Shown here: positions 33,480-45,076 of the stretch, one piece after another
How positions within the stretch are numbered: the stretch's first letter is position 1
Layout of the letters: every line of letters starts with the position of its first letter
Source of the DNA: Isoetes taiwanensis
Lineage: Eukaryota > Streptophyta > Lycopodiopsida > Isoetales > Isoetaceae
NCBI GenBank assembly: GCA_021234155.1
Contig: JAJEKV010000113.1
Coordinates: 2,650,325 to 2,714,324, forward strand
Direction of reading: 5' to 3'
DNA length: 64,000 bases
Translations under genes and position numbers: made by a program
The notes under the pieces: model-generated
What the model was told of the DNA's origin: nothing
Database searches by the model: none
The model's input: the letters and a program-made list of their open reading frames with translations, nothing else

Positions 33480-34316
33480 ACATTGATTTGGATTGCATCG
33501 GTGCTTATATGCTGTGAGTTCCCCTCACATTTTAATTGTTAGAATCTGCACAATTAATTACTGAATTGTACTATTACATCGTAATTCTACACTCGAGTCC
33601 TATCCAGAAGAGGTGCCATCACGTATTGCTACACCAGCTGCATTCGGCCTGTTCTTAAGCGGAAATAAGGCTGGGCTGGATAGTGCTTATGAGCAATTTG
33701 CCAAGCTCATCCCCGAGAATCCGTTTGGCAAGGCACGCTGGAAAATCCAGACAATACAGTTCTATTACATTTTTGTGAATGCTAGGTAAACACTCAACTC
33801 TCTTTATTTAGGTTTCATCTTTTTCAGTTAATTGTTCTTGAATTGGCTATTTTACAGTGGCCATTGGAGCCTTTATATATTGGTAACACAAGGATTAGCC
33901 TGTGCTCAGCTTGGGAAGCCTTGTTCTTATATCCTGCACCTGGATTCCTATGAATCCTTGCATGCTCGGACTAGGGAGTACATCACATTGTAGGTATTTC
34001 TTGATTTCATAGTTTTCCCTCTGAATTTTGCTCACTCTTCTAAGATGCTTGCAGGTTTCTAACTGACATGTTTAAGAGGTGGAGGCATGAGGCAAGTGCA
34101 TTGTATAATGCACCTTGTATTCCACTCGAAACTCCTAAGCAACACAATAATAGCGACTATGGTGTGTATATGCTTAATTTCGTGGAGAAATTCGTGAAGG
34201 AGATAAGCGGCAAGGAGGATGAACACGATTGCAAATTAAACGGGAGTGTTGCATCACTCCCGTTTCAAAGATTCCCTTTAAAAAAACACCAAGTTTCTAA
34301 AATAAGCCTTTTTTGA
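33480..34316 (+). pseudogene. Ulp1/SENP (C48) SUMO protease, catalytic part, cut from its 5' exons
   Basis: Exons on plus: 33480-33513 (HIDLDCIGAYML, donor GTGAGT), ~33615-33788 (EEVPSRIATPAAFG ... YYIFVNAR), ~33858-33991 (SGHWSLYILVT ... YILHLDSYESLHA) and 34056-34316 (LTDMFKRWRHEA ... NNSDYGVYMLNFVEKF). GHWSL carries the catalytic His and LDS the Asp. The catalytic Cys expected in DCGVY is Tyr (GAC TAT GGT), so the enzyme would be dead. GT-AG boundaries are intact; the phase between the first two exons is ambiguous. The family removes SUMO and is also common in plant and fungal DNA transposons. It faces the methyltransferase gene tail to tail, 260 bp apart. Confidence 0.8.
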
Positions 34317-34575
34317 TAGTTGTTAAGAATTTCTAGAGGTTTGCATTTTTTTTCATGCCATTTTGGCCCATTATTAGACGAAAACTTTGTACTTATGAAA
34401 CAGAAATCATAAAAATAGCGAAATTTAGGCATAGACTTGAAGAGACTGAAAGCATTACAAAAAACAAGCACCAGAATAAAAGGAAAAAAAAAGTACTATG
34501 TTTTTAATAAATTGTTGTACATCAATATTGAAGATTCATTGTAATAAATAATGATAATTTTAATATCACGATGAG

Positions 34576-37500
34576 TCAAAGATCTACATCATAGTCCTCC
34601 TCATTCTTTTTCTTTGCTCTGCCATCTCGTCCTTCATTTCTATCTGCTCCTTTCTTTGGAGACTTGAGTTTTGTATCCTCCTTGTCCTCTGGAATGGTAG
34701 CTAAAGCTACTTCTTTAAGCTCTGCAAAGGTTGCCTCATCGTCTAGTGAAATTTTGGAGAATGGAGGTTTGTATCTCGAGGATGTTAGTTTAGCATAATC
34801 GGATAAAGAAGACTTGGCCCCTAGCTCTTGATGTTCATCACGGTAAAGTAGGTAAAGGCAGCCAGTCTCATCTTCACAAAATTAACGACATCCTTATCAA
34901 TATCCACGGCTACGATTCGCGGCCCTTCTTAAGTGCACATCGCGATAGTAGTACGAACCGGAGAAAGCATCAAGCACCCGGTCTCACGGGCCGAGAACAT
35001 GTCCGGGGAGATGGTTGATGAGCTTTTGTGGTTTACGGTAGTGATTCACAATCCTGCCTTGTGCGGTTGGGTCCTACAATTTACGTAACAACTTCTTTGG
35101 AAACTCAAGGGCGTTTGAGAAGTTTTGACAGTGGCGGTGTTGAAGTGTTCCATGGTCCTCTTCCCATCAAAACTCCAATAAGCTACATGAAGGTACTCTA
35201 CCTTGCTAAGCAACCTTGGTCCTCCACCATGGTAGTTGATGTTCGTTTTGTACCTAGTAAAACATTTAAAGTGATGTTTACTTAGCAAAAACAAGAACAC
35301 ACTTGAAAACCGAGCGGGAAATACTATTCGGAATACACTACGTAATCAAAGAGAAAAGTAATCGTGATACGGAATAAGACTTACTGAACAAGGTTTTCAT
35401 ATCACCTGAACGGAGAACCAAAGTGGTTTTGAAAAGCTGATTCTACCAAGCCCGGTGCATGCTCGAATGGAAAGTAACTAAGCGCCAATGTTTAGCCGTT
35501 GTGATCTGCTTGATTCCATCAATAAAAGCATTAAACTCTGAAAATTTGAAGGGCTGTTCGTCATATCTAGCTTTGTCTTTAAGCTTAAACCCGTAGGGAA
35601 GATCAACAATAACCAAAGTGAAGTCCACGTGGCTTAACCGTTCCGACTAAGTTAGTTGCAATCACCATGAATGATTGAATATAAATTGTTTTGATCAAAC
35701 ATCTTTGAATCTCTCGTGTCGGATGGTTCTAACTCAGCAGTTCTTCTTTCATTAACGACCTCTCTTCCGTCTTTGTTCTAACCAAATGCATGAAGCCCTC
35801 GGGAAGGTCTTTATTTTTCTTTTTGCTCGAGAAAAACATGACAACAAGCGTAAGGAGATCGTGTGTGCAAAGGCGAGTAATGTTGAGAGTACTTACCCAC
35901 CCTCAAAATTTGGTGCATATTGCACAATTAAGCTCGTCGAGAAGTGGCTCTGAGGGGTAGAGTTCCTTGCACCTTTCCCATGTCTCTACGTTTAGCTGCT
36001 CCATCAAACATGTTTGACATGTTATGGCGTTCTTTTGGCTGCAAGGCGTTAAGGAAACAATGAGTAAAAAAGTAAGAAACAAGGCAAAGAAGAAGAAAAA
36101 CAAATAAAAGTCAAGCTAAATGTATTACGGAATACAAACCGGGTTAACTTGGTGATGTTACCTCGAAACAAAATGCATTGTGTATTCGGAATACACATTG
36201 CTTCTCTGAAAAAAGCAATGTGTATTCGGAATACAATAATTTTTAGAAGAGGACATGTGTATTCGAGAATACACATGGCTTCCTTTACATGTCCATTGTG
36301 TATTCGGAATACACATTGCTTGTCTCTAGAAACGACATTGTGTATTCGAATACCACGGTGCCCAAAATGAAAAAAGGTATGTGTGATTCTGGAATACACT
36401 ATCTACCACGATGTTTTGGGACTCTAACGTCTAAAGAGTAAAGTTTGTGGCGAGAGATCTTACTTGTGCAATTCCTTTGACATTTCTTCTAGGCTAAACT
36501 CCTTGTCAACAACTTTTTGGAGAAGCCTTTCCAAAATCTACGTGTCCGAGAAGCCTGCACTTTCCTCAGGGCGGTAATGGTCATTTCTTTTTTTTGCACG
36601 CGTCAGGGGTTTTTTTCTTGGCTGTCTCCTTGCCCTTGCTCTTTAACTCCCTCGCTCGAACATTGTGAATATCTGGTCACAGGTTCCCAAATCTGTTCAA
36701 GCGATTTCCGTCAAATAGTTGGTTTGCTATTACGGAATACATTTTGTGCTTACCTTGCCATCTCTAAAAGCTAAGCGGAACCGGTTATCGTGGGGAATAA
36801 GAGACGCCTTTTGTTGGCCTCGTCATATTTGAGGCAGACATTCAATGGCACCGCGCCTCCTTAAGCTCCAAGGAAAACGCTGGCTTCTTCAGGTCCTCAC
36901 CGTACTTTTCCTTGAAAATTACGTACTCCCTGTGCATAAACCGGATCTTGTCGACAAAGCTCATCTTTAGTTTGTACTCGTTGTCAGCATTGTGGGTGTT
37001 GGCAACGATTTTTGCTTCTTCATCTGTAAGACCACAGTAGACAGCGCAGAGGACGGAGAGGTACCTCGGGTTCTTCTTTTCTTTGTAAAGTTGCCTTCTT
37101 GCCTTGAAGCTATGATTCCCTCCCAAGACGTAGTGAGTGTAGGTGTCAGCATTTTCTCTGTCATACTCCTGGGGGGTTGTGCACTGGTCCCTGTCAACAA
37201 GGACAACTATTGGGGCCACATGAGCATTTGGATTGCTCCTTATTCTGTCTTTCAGGTTCCTCAAGTGATCGGCATAAATTTTGCGAACCTGAAGTGGCCT
37301 TTCACCGACTTCATTTTTGGAGGAAGCTTCATTGAAGTGGCCCGGCAAATAAATGACACCTTGCACAAACTTGTGCAGGTTAATCTCTTCCATTTTTCAG
37401 ATGTTTTATCAACTTTTTTTTTTTCTTTAATAGCAACACGGGTGCTTTACCCTTTCCCTTCTTCTTCTTAGGTTCCTCGGGGACTTCTATGATTTCAAAG

Positions 37501-38176
37501 CTTTCTTTGTGTTTTCCTCTTCTTTGGTTCTTTAGCAGCTATGGTCTCTCTTGGCGTGCTAAGTTTCTTTGGCCTAGCGGGGTTCTTCCTCCTCTTCTTC
37601 CTCAAAACCTTTATCGATGACCTCCACGAAGAACTAGCGAAACTAGGAGAAGGTGGTGATTCGATCTTTCTCCATCGATTGCTTTCGGACTCAGCGGCGG
37701 GGAAAGTCCTCGCTTGTCTTTGGAAAAACACATTTAATTAATGAACCACGGGCTTCGTTTTAGCCGGTAGTGTGAAAAAAAAAATTTATCTGATGCGGTG
37801 GTTGCACACCGACAATTTTAAAGAATGCAAGGTCCACAACAATGAAGCCTTGGGAGGTCTTGAAGGATAGCCTCCCGTTTGACCTCCTTGTCCGGCAACC
37901 TCGGAGACATCTTTTATTGTCCCAAGGTTAACAAACATGGAGTCGGTACCTTTTTGTTACCCGCACTTTTCTGGGGCGTACAAAAACGTCGGTGTCTTTG
38001 TATTTTCCATCTGCCCCCACAGTTCGAACCAACTGCGTTTGAAAGTTTTAAGTAAATAGCGGGTTAAATCCGTGTCGGCCGGTGTGCTTTTGTGGGTGTG
38101 GGCGCTTAGGCTTATGAGATTTCTTTGATGCCCTCTTGCTTCCTTCTTCCACCTTTGAAGCGTTTAAAACAACCAT
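34576..38176 (-). pseudogene. ParB-like domain plus DNA N6A/N4C methyltransferase, intron-bearing, decayed
   Basis: Read from an ATG at 38176, the N-terminal pieces are basic and NLS-like (SKRASKKSHKPKRPHPQKH; RKKRRKNPARPKK near 37600). A ParB/sulfiredoxin-like domain follows at 37393-36755 (PLQVRKIYADHLRNLKDRI, THYVLGGNHSFKARRQLYKE, HNADNEYKLKMSFVDKIRFM), ending at a GTAAGC donor. Exons about 36692-36464 and 36038-35897 have clean GT-AG ends. Then comes methyltransferase: VIVDLPYG (35628-35443; motif IV, DPPY type), YRKPQKLINHLPGH (motif X) and VLDAFSGS plus RIVAVDIDKD (motif I, 34985-34900). The C-terminus is basic/acidic, ending at TGA 34578-34576. Breaks: a TGA at 34986-34984 and several shifts. 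ParB-methyltransferase fusions are typical of phages and bacteria; the introns and NLS suggest long residence in a nucleus. Confidence 0.72.
36175..36402. repeat. Array of ~25-27-bp palindromes in a methyltransferase intron
   Basis: Six imperfect palindromes of the form CATTGTGTATTCGGAATACACATTG, starting near 36175, 36215, 36254, 36293, 36336 and 36377 (spacing about 40 bp), with unrelated spacers. They lie between the exons ending 36464 and starting 36038. Same core (GTATTC-G-GAATAC) as the array at 38402. Confidence 0.9.
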
Positions 38177-38401
38177 GTTAAAGGCAAATGCAAAAGAAAT
38201 TTGTATTCGAATAACATTTGCTAATCTTATGCCCTAAAGGCGAGAAAAAGACAAGAAAACAAGCTAAAATATTGTCGGTCTAAGTCAATTTAGGTGTACC
38301 TAAATTAGACTTAACGAGTAATTTTAACATAAAATGTTATGCATTTGCAGCTAAAAAGTGTGTGATTTTAGTAAAAAAAAAAAGCGTTCTCAAAACTACA
38401 A

Positions 38402-38708
38402 GCAAAATGTATTCGAATACACTTTGCCCATCGGTGAAAGCAAAGTGTATTCGGAATACACTTTGCTCCCTCGCGAAGATGCAAAGTGTATTCGGAATAC
38501 ACTTTGCCTGTCGAGAGACGAGCAAAGTGTATTCGGAATACACTTTGCCCTTCGAGTATATAGTAAAATGTTTTCGGAATACACTTTACTCTTCACCCGA
38601 AAGAACAAAGTGTATTCGAATACACTTTTGCACGCCGATGAGCAAAGTGTATTCGAAATACACTTTGCTCTTAAGCTGATGGGCAAAGTGTATTCGAATA
38701 CACTTTGG
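38402..38708. repeat. Array of eight 27-bp palindromes at ~41-bp spacing
   Basis: Palindromes based on GCAAAGTGTATTC-G-GAATACACTTTGC start at 38402, 38440, 38481, 38522, 38564, 38605, 38642 and 38683. Spacing is mostly 41-42 bp, close to four helical turns. Spacers of about 14 bp differ. The array lies upstream of the ParB-methyltransferase (minus) and of the transposase-like gene (plus), i.e. between two divergent genes. Single relatives occur at 35329, 36126, 36731, 38806 and 38933-39055. Confidence 0.95.
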
Positions 38709-39109
38709 CCTCTGAAAACAAATCGAGAAAACCAAAGAAAGAGGCGTTACTATGTACTTTACATGCTTACATCCATTGTTTTTAGCTATGTGAATCGGAA
38801 TACTGACAAATATATATTAATCGGAAGGCTTGGGCTGGCGACTAAATCTCTGGCGGAATCATGGCCCGAGAGGCGCTCGAATTTTCCTTTTTAAAGGTAG
38901 GCAACTGTCAGTTGTGTTTTTCTATGTGATGCGGAATACGTCTTGTCCAAACACTCTGGATAAGTGTATTCTGGAATAGCATTCTTGCACACACACAGCA
39001 AATGCTGCACACAGAATACTATTCCAGAATAGCATTTGTATTCTCGAATAGCATTAGTCCAATCGACTTGTGAGTTAGTAACAAGCCCACAATTTTTTTT
39101 TTCGGTTGT

Positions 39110-42100
39110 TTGAAATGGTTAACAGCCGTGAACAAACTTCCACCACCATTTGTTTGCCCAAGTACCTCTACTTCGGATGGAACACAAGACGGAGATGCTT
39201 CTTCAACACCTACCTCGACAAGGTCTTTGTTACTTCTAGAAGAAACTCCGAGTCCAGTAACTAGTAGACTGCCACCACCTTTCCAACCCTCTCCAAGTCC
39301 AATAGGAAACCGGCTGCCATCACCTTTCCAACCCTCACATTTGCGTAGCAATCTTCCACCACCATTTGTTCCATCCCCAGACACTACAATGGCTCGACCT
39401 CGGCAAATTTTTTTGAACGGACTACCTCCGTGGTTTGTTGTTTCTCCATCTTCACTTACACATGCTAGGAATCTGATTTCGGCGTTAAAGAGGCTGCGAG
39501 ATTCTCCATCGTTTCTCCCACCACGATTTCACTACAAATGAAGGCGACCACTGCGGCATCTACTCCTCTTCACACAAGCGTGGTGACACATGGGTTTTGC
39601 GAGAATTTCGATCGCTATAAGAGAGATGTTCGATCGAACTCCTGTGAAGACGCTACAACAACTTTATTTGGCACATCATATCTTTGGCCCATCTCCTTCA
39701 TTCAACCTTTGCACCTCCGCCTTTTAGAGATGCGACTTCCGTGGTTTGTTCTCCTCTACAAGCACACCACTAAGGGCGAGAGGAGGTCACCCCGAGTAGA
39801 ACTCTCTTGGAAGATGAAGACACCAGCGAAGTGCAACGAGATTACATGTTCTCTAGCCAGTCCACCAAAAATTTAAGGTGGATTATGGTGTGAGAGCATG
39901 CTCCTCTATAAGAAGAAGAAACCTTATGGGCGAGCATAAAATGAGAAGACTTTTAAGAAGTAAATCTTTGCTCATTGGGTTGCATCAACAAATTTAACAT
40001 GTCTAAATTACGAGCAATTAGAGACAACTACTGAGTTCAATGACATTGGCTGACCAGAATGCCTACTTGGCCTATCATGTAAGGCCAGACCGCAACACCT
40101 TCTTGCACTACATTAACCGTCAAAAGTTTGCGAGAAAATGCTTTATGGTTGTCCACCGTTTAGGGACTACCGGAATGTCTAGAATACACAAAAATTGGAC
40201 AAAAATCCAGCAATTGATGATCATTGTGGACCAAGAAGAGTTGTAACCATGCATGCCCTTGCTTTCTTGTGTCATGGATGGAGAAATATTTTAGAAAACA
40301 TGTGAGAAGGCGCCTAAACACAACATGTATCATTTAACGATAACATCACCAAAAAGATGTTTTTAATGAGTACAAAGAGACTTGCACTCAACTTCAAAGA
40401 CATCTCTTACTCACACTTCACCCGTTGTGGAAAAGTGAATTCGGTTTAGTGAAAATTCGAGGAGACCTGAATGTCTGTTTGCTCAAGGTGTCTGAAATTA
40501 AAAGTCAAAGAGAAACCAAAGGCGGAAGTCGAAAAGAAGTAAGCTCATGTTCTTCAAACTCTCACTTGTTTTAAAAAAATGCTTTGACCTTATTTCTTCT
40601 CTGATATTGTGCAACAGAACCTTGCCCGGACATAAATGAACAACAAGCGTGAGAGAGAAAGAAGCTTGCCAAACCACGAAAAAAAGCTCTTGAGCGTCCG
40701 GCTGCAATATATGTCTGTTGTGATTGATGGAATGGACCAAAAAAAACTACTCTACCACATTTCTTGAACATTCCTAAAGATGTGCGGAGGAGGAATGTTT
40801 TGTTAAGGTCCACCTTGTAGGAGCTATGGTCTTCAAAGGAAGTCTAAAGTGCAAAGTATTTTTGACATATCCAAACTTGCATGGTGACCCGAACCTCACA
40901 ATTACAATTCTTAACCGGGTCTGTGCGAGCAAGAGCAATTACCACCGATTGCTTTACGCAACTTGACAATACTACAAGGGAGAACAAGAATCAAACACTC
41001 TTTGCATCTTGTGCTATGTTAGTGGAGCTAGGGATCTTTAGAAAAGTGAAGCTTCGGTTTTTACTTGTAGGCCACACTCATGATCGGATTGACCCGGATG
41101 TTCACCCAGATTTTACGTGCGCCTTAGAAGGAAGAAGGCTTTCTCCTTCCTACATTAGTTCGAATTATTGAAGATTCTTACACTCCCACTCCGGTGATCG
41201 ATCTTCTTAAAAAGAGATTGCTGATTTGAGAGAGTTTGTTTTCTCTCAACGTTGAGACGGAGAACAAAATTTGTGAACAAGTTGAATGATCTCACCTTTC
41301 AACATCACATCAAGTTCTACTTGAAGGATGACCGAGTTTCTTCTGGGGAAAAAGTATACCACAACTAAGGACTTTGGAGTCCACAAGAGGGATTACGCTT
41401 CCTTAAATATATTCAGACACTTCCTTCATAGAGCGTCTTTGAACAACTTCCTCTCAAAATCCTAAGGAGTCCAAGCGGAAGAAAAGTACCCCGAGTCATC
41501 CTTAAAAGCCATTGAAAATGGAATTTCCTCGAGCTTTAAGTACTTCTTAGAAGAAGATCGGATGTGGTGGAGTAATTTCTTTCTCGAGCAGAAAAAATTG
41601 TTGTGAAAAATATAGCTCTAAGGCGGTTGCAAGAACCATTTTGATGGCCTAACACCTTCCATCAACCCGGCACCAAGCGGGTCCAAGCGGTTGCCACATT
41701 AGCACCTGCATTAGAAGAAGATGAGGATCGAGTCATGTACCTCGGACCAAGGCGCAGGAATGAACCTCAAGGTAATATCACGAAATTTGCAAGGGTATGC
41801 TAATTGCTCTTCCAAGCGAGGAGGATGACAAAGGTCGACCTTTACGGATAGCAAAAGTGCTTGACACCGTCAAGGAGGAAGGCTTAGTCACTAAACTCAA
41901 GATTCATTGGCTTGCAACACGATCAGAAAATGCTTTTGAAGGTAGATATGAGTTAGAAATGAGAAGCCAAGGAAAAGGAAGAAAGTCCAAGAAGGTGGGT
42001 TGTAGGGATGAGCTGATCCTTAATGACGTGACTATATTGTGCTATGATTTTAAATTGAAATCGACAATCGTCTACATGAGAGGACTATCAATTTGCTTAA

Positions 42101-42210
42101 AAAAAGCTTGTAATTCTGAAGAAGAGGATGAAGAAGGTGGTGGCAATGCTACACCATCATTGATAGTGATGAGGAAGATAACTCAAAGCACTTCCTCTAG
42201 TGACAAGTGA
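39110..42210 (+). pseudogene. DUF7869-type (RNase H-fold, transposase-like) gene, decayed
   Basis: Plus-strand pieces in order: a Pro-rich N-terminus with repeated LPPPFxPSP (39150-39420); STKRLALNFKDISYSHF-like text near 40360-40420; SVVIDGMDQKKTTLPHF near 40715; LDNTTRENKNQTLFASCAML ... LLVGHTHDRID (40881-41171); SSFKYFLEEDRMWWSNFF near 41530; and the C-terminal domain KLKIHWLATRSENAFEGRY to CYDFKL (41797-42210). The IDGMDQxKT, LDNxxRENKN and GHTHxxID motifs characterise the DUF7869 family found in plant and animal mobile elements. Many stops and shifts break it, and no complete gene model is possible. Confidence 0.68.
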
Positions 42211-44145
42211 AAAAAAAAATTGAAGGTGATGAGGATGGTATAAATGAACATGATGACGTCTTGGATCCCTCCTTCATCACTCCTCACACTTTTGCACATA
42301 ACTGAGTCTTAGAAAAAAACTGTAAATTTTGTTGTGAATATGAAGATTGTATCTTCAAATTTTGAGAATACTACAGTTTCAGTTACGGACTAACTTCAAT
42401 TTTTTGTTAAATATTTTATCCTCTGAAATTAGGGTTTCTCACGTAAAATATACTTCAAGAACATTCTATTTGCTAAGAAAAATGACACTTTCAAACAGTC
42501 AATTCTTTCGTTGCACAAAAAAATTAGTCACTTTTGGGGGGGTCAAAATAGAATTTCATGCATCTTTTTTTTTTTTAACCTCGTTTTACCCCCTTTTTGT
42601 AAAAAAAAAAAGGGGAATCTTTAAGGAATATTCCTTTCGCTCTCGTTTCAATGATTTGCTCCCGTTTAATACGCAACTTTGTTGATAACGTGAATGTCTT
42701 TTAATTTAACGTTTCTTTGTCGTGTTGTTTATGTTTTTTTATGTTTCCTTGCAGATGACGATTAACCGTGACTGGATCAAGAAGAGGAAGCAGATTGCAC
42801 ATGGGCAAGCTTCAAGGCTATGCTCATGAAACTACATGAATGTTTGGCATTAGGCAAATCTGCATCCTACTTACCAGAGGGTGTGGAAGGTGAAACTAGA
42901 CCCCAAACTCCTCTGTTGAAGTATGGTCCTTGAAGCCCTATGACATCCTGTTTTGTTGTAAATTTCTGTGAATGAAAATCTGAACTATGAAAATCTGTAA
43001 ATTTCTGACTTATGACGGCTGCAATTCGATGTAATCTGAAATCCAAGTTCTTCAAGTTGGAATTCAATTTTCACCAAGTTCTCACCATGAAGTGTAATTC
43101 AAATCTACAAAGAATCGTCACAAATACTCTTGAAAACAATTGTTTATATTCTCATACATCTTTTCGTTGCAGTTCATGCGACTTTTATTTCAAAAAGTTA
43201 TCAAAGAAGTCGATTGTGGACTGAAATCTCTCCAACAAATTATTCGAGAAACTAGCCTAGATGCCTTGAAATTGTACATCAACTCGATAATACTGTCCTG
43301 CTGGTAAAAAATGGCTCATTGATCAAAGTATAATTCAAATGTTGGTTTACTCAAGAATCGTCACAAAAGCTCTAAAAGGCTACTCTCTATACCTTGTGTT
43401 ATACATTTGATGAATTCTTGCTCATATCTCACACAAATTCAACAAGACTGATCCAACAGACTGCTAATACAAATCTACTCCAGATCCTACAAGCTATTAA
43501 GGAAGTTCCTGTTCAGAAAGAAGATATGACTGTGTAATTACCCTTCGTTCTGCCACACAATTTAGGCTCATGAGAATGAGAGGAAGACGCCAATGTTTTA
43601 TTAATGGATATTTTATGCAGTTACATGTGATATCATATTCTTTAACTCTAAAACTAAATCTTTCTATTGAAAGAAATGTGTGCTCATATATTGTAGACAT
43701 AAAAATTGTGTTAGACATAAAATCCATTTATGGCTTTAAGTTAAGACCTCTTGATATAATGTTCTAACGCCATGTTAAAACATGGAAAAAAGTTGTCTTA
43801 GTCTCTTTTCTTTTTGTCTCTTTTGATCATAGTACATAGTATTTCATCTTATCATTTTTTAATGCGGAGTGAAGGTCTTGTTCACCCAATTAGGTATTGG
43901 AATAATGGTGAGTTTGAGGAGCTTTATAGGATTTGTGGTCTTGTATTATACAAACAAGTTCGAAAGCAAGGTTTTACTATGATTTGTACCAAGAAAAAGG
44001 GAAGTACATGATGAAGTTTGTCTGAAGAATTGCAAGCATTAATTATATGTATATATTTATTGGAATTCCAAATGGTTGTATATACAAGAAATTTAGGCAT
44101 TTTAAAGTGCAAGTTCAAGCTTGTGCATGGCTGGAGCCAAGGGTG
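42211..44145. other. No recognisable gene in the right part of the inversion
   Basis: A possible exon after TTGCAG at 42754 (MTINRDWIKKRKQIAHGQAS) may belong to a 3' exon of the transposase-like gene. Otherwise AT-rich with short frames. I see no terminal inverted repeats that would mark the end of the cassette. Confidence 0.35.
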
Positions 44146-44316
44146 GTAACCTTTTGGCATAGCATAGAGTTGATACTATAGTATAGAGTTGATACTTTTT
44201 CAAGTCGGTGCATAGTTAGAAGCAAGAGTGGTAACCTTGGCATAGCATAGAGTTGATACTATAGTATAGAGTTGATACTTTTTCAAGTCGGTGCATAGTT
44301 AGAAGCAAGAGTGGTA
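44146..44316 (+). repeat. 85-bp tandem duplication
   Basis: GGTAAC...GGCATAGCATAGAGTTGATACT starts near 44145 and again near 44230; each unit holds an internal copy of ATAGAGTTGATACT. The two units are nearly identical. Confidence 0.85.
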
Positions 44317-44806
44317 ACTTTTTTTAGTTTTGAAATCAACCAGTCAATTTGTTATGTCTTCCAGAACATTCTATCATCTGTCTATGAATCTAGGTGACCG
44401 TAAACATTCATTAGTCAATCTCTATTTTATAGTGTCCTAAAATATATACATTTCTACGGTGCAAGTTTGGGATGGAAACCAAGTGATGATGTTTTTTGAA
44501 AAGCATCTAATTTAAGAACTTTAGGTTGCTGGAAGTGCATACCCTAGGGATCGAGCTATGCAATATGCCCCTCATATTCCAATTCAAAAATGAGTATTTC
44601 GGGAGAGTTATGATTTGAGAGGTCAAATCAAAGCTAGAGCTAAGGGAAACTAAAAGCAGCGTTCACCATTTTCTTTCTATTTGCAGTGACAATTTGCAAT
44701 GGCAGACGAGTAGGGCTCTCACCTTTGAACTTAAAAGATCTGAGGGTCATGCTCTATCTCCTTGATATCTGGAAGCACTTGAATCATCTAAGAAGATCGA
44801 TTTCTT

Positions 44807-45076
44807 TGTGAAATTCAAGCACTTGTTAATACAAAAGGGAGGAATCAATCTTCTTTCAAATTGTTAAGACAACTTTACAACACAACTTGGCAAGCCATCA
44901 AAATTGTAAGGGCATGAACTCTTTAGCTTAACCAACCAATGGTGCCAATAATAATACCATAGAGTATATTATTTGAAGTCATTCACTACAACTTACTGCA
45001 GAGAAATAAACCCGATCTTCCCACAATAATTGCGATCACCACAGTAGGCTAAATCGTGCATGAACGATTCCGTCTT
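44807..45076 (-). repeat. Inverted remainder of the copia 3' LTR
   Basis: Reverse complement of 28664-28933, about four differences, starting TGTGAAATTC (LTR end) and preceded by TTCTT, the complement of target duplication AAGAA. Confidence 0.95.

Larger units (their letters stand above)
33480..45076. other. 11.6-kb inverted segment
   Basis: At the left end the copia 3' LTR is cut at 33479. At the right end 44807-45076 is the reverse complement of the LTR's missing end, flanked by the reverse complement of the AAGAA target duplication. Reversing 33480-45076 restores the LTR except for 53 bp and also joins 45077 (minus) to 33480 (plus) as one open exon ending at a GTGAGT donor. Two independent junctions agree, so an inversion after the copia insertion is the simplest explanation. 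Confidence 0.93.

Noticed and set aside
38402-38708. CRISPR-like array (repeats with different spacers)
   Set aside because: Repeats are full palindromes, spacers only ~14 bp and drifting, the setting is a eukaryotic nuclear genome, and no cas genes are present.
38358-38894. Open frames on both strands rich in YSEYTLL / CIRNTLC repeats
   Set aside because: They are translations of the palindrome array; open because the unit length suits several frames.
44690-44770. tRNA-derived SINE head (GGGCTCTCACCTTTGAAC ... GGGTCATGCTC)
   Set aside because: The B-box match is poor and no cloverleaf could be drawn.
44807-45076. Independent solo LTR fragment
   Set aside because: Starts exactly at the LTR end, flanked by the complement of the AAGAA duplication, and stops where the 33479 break requires.
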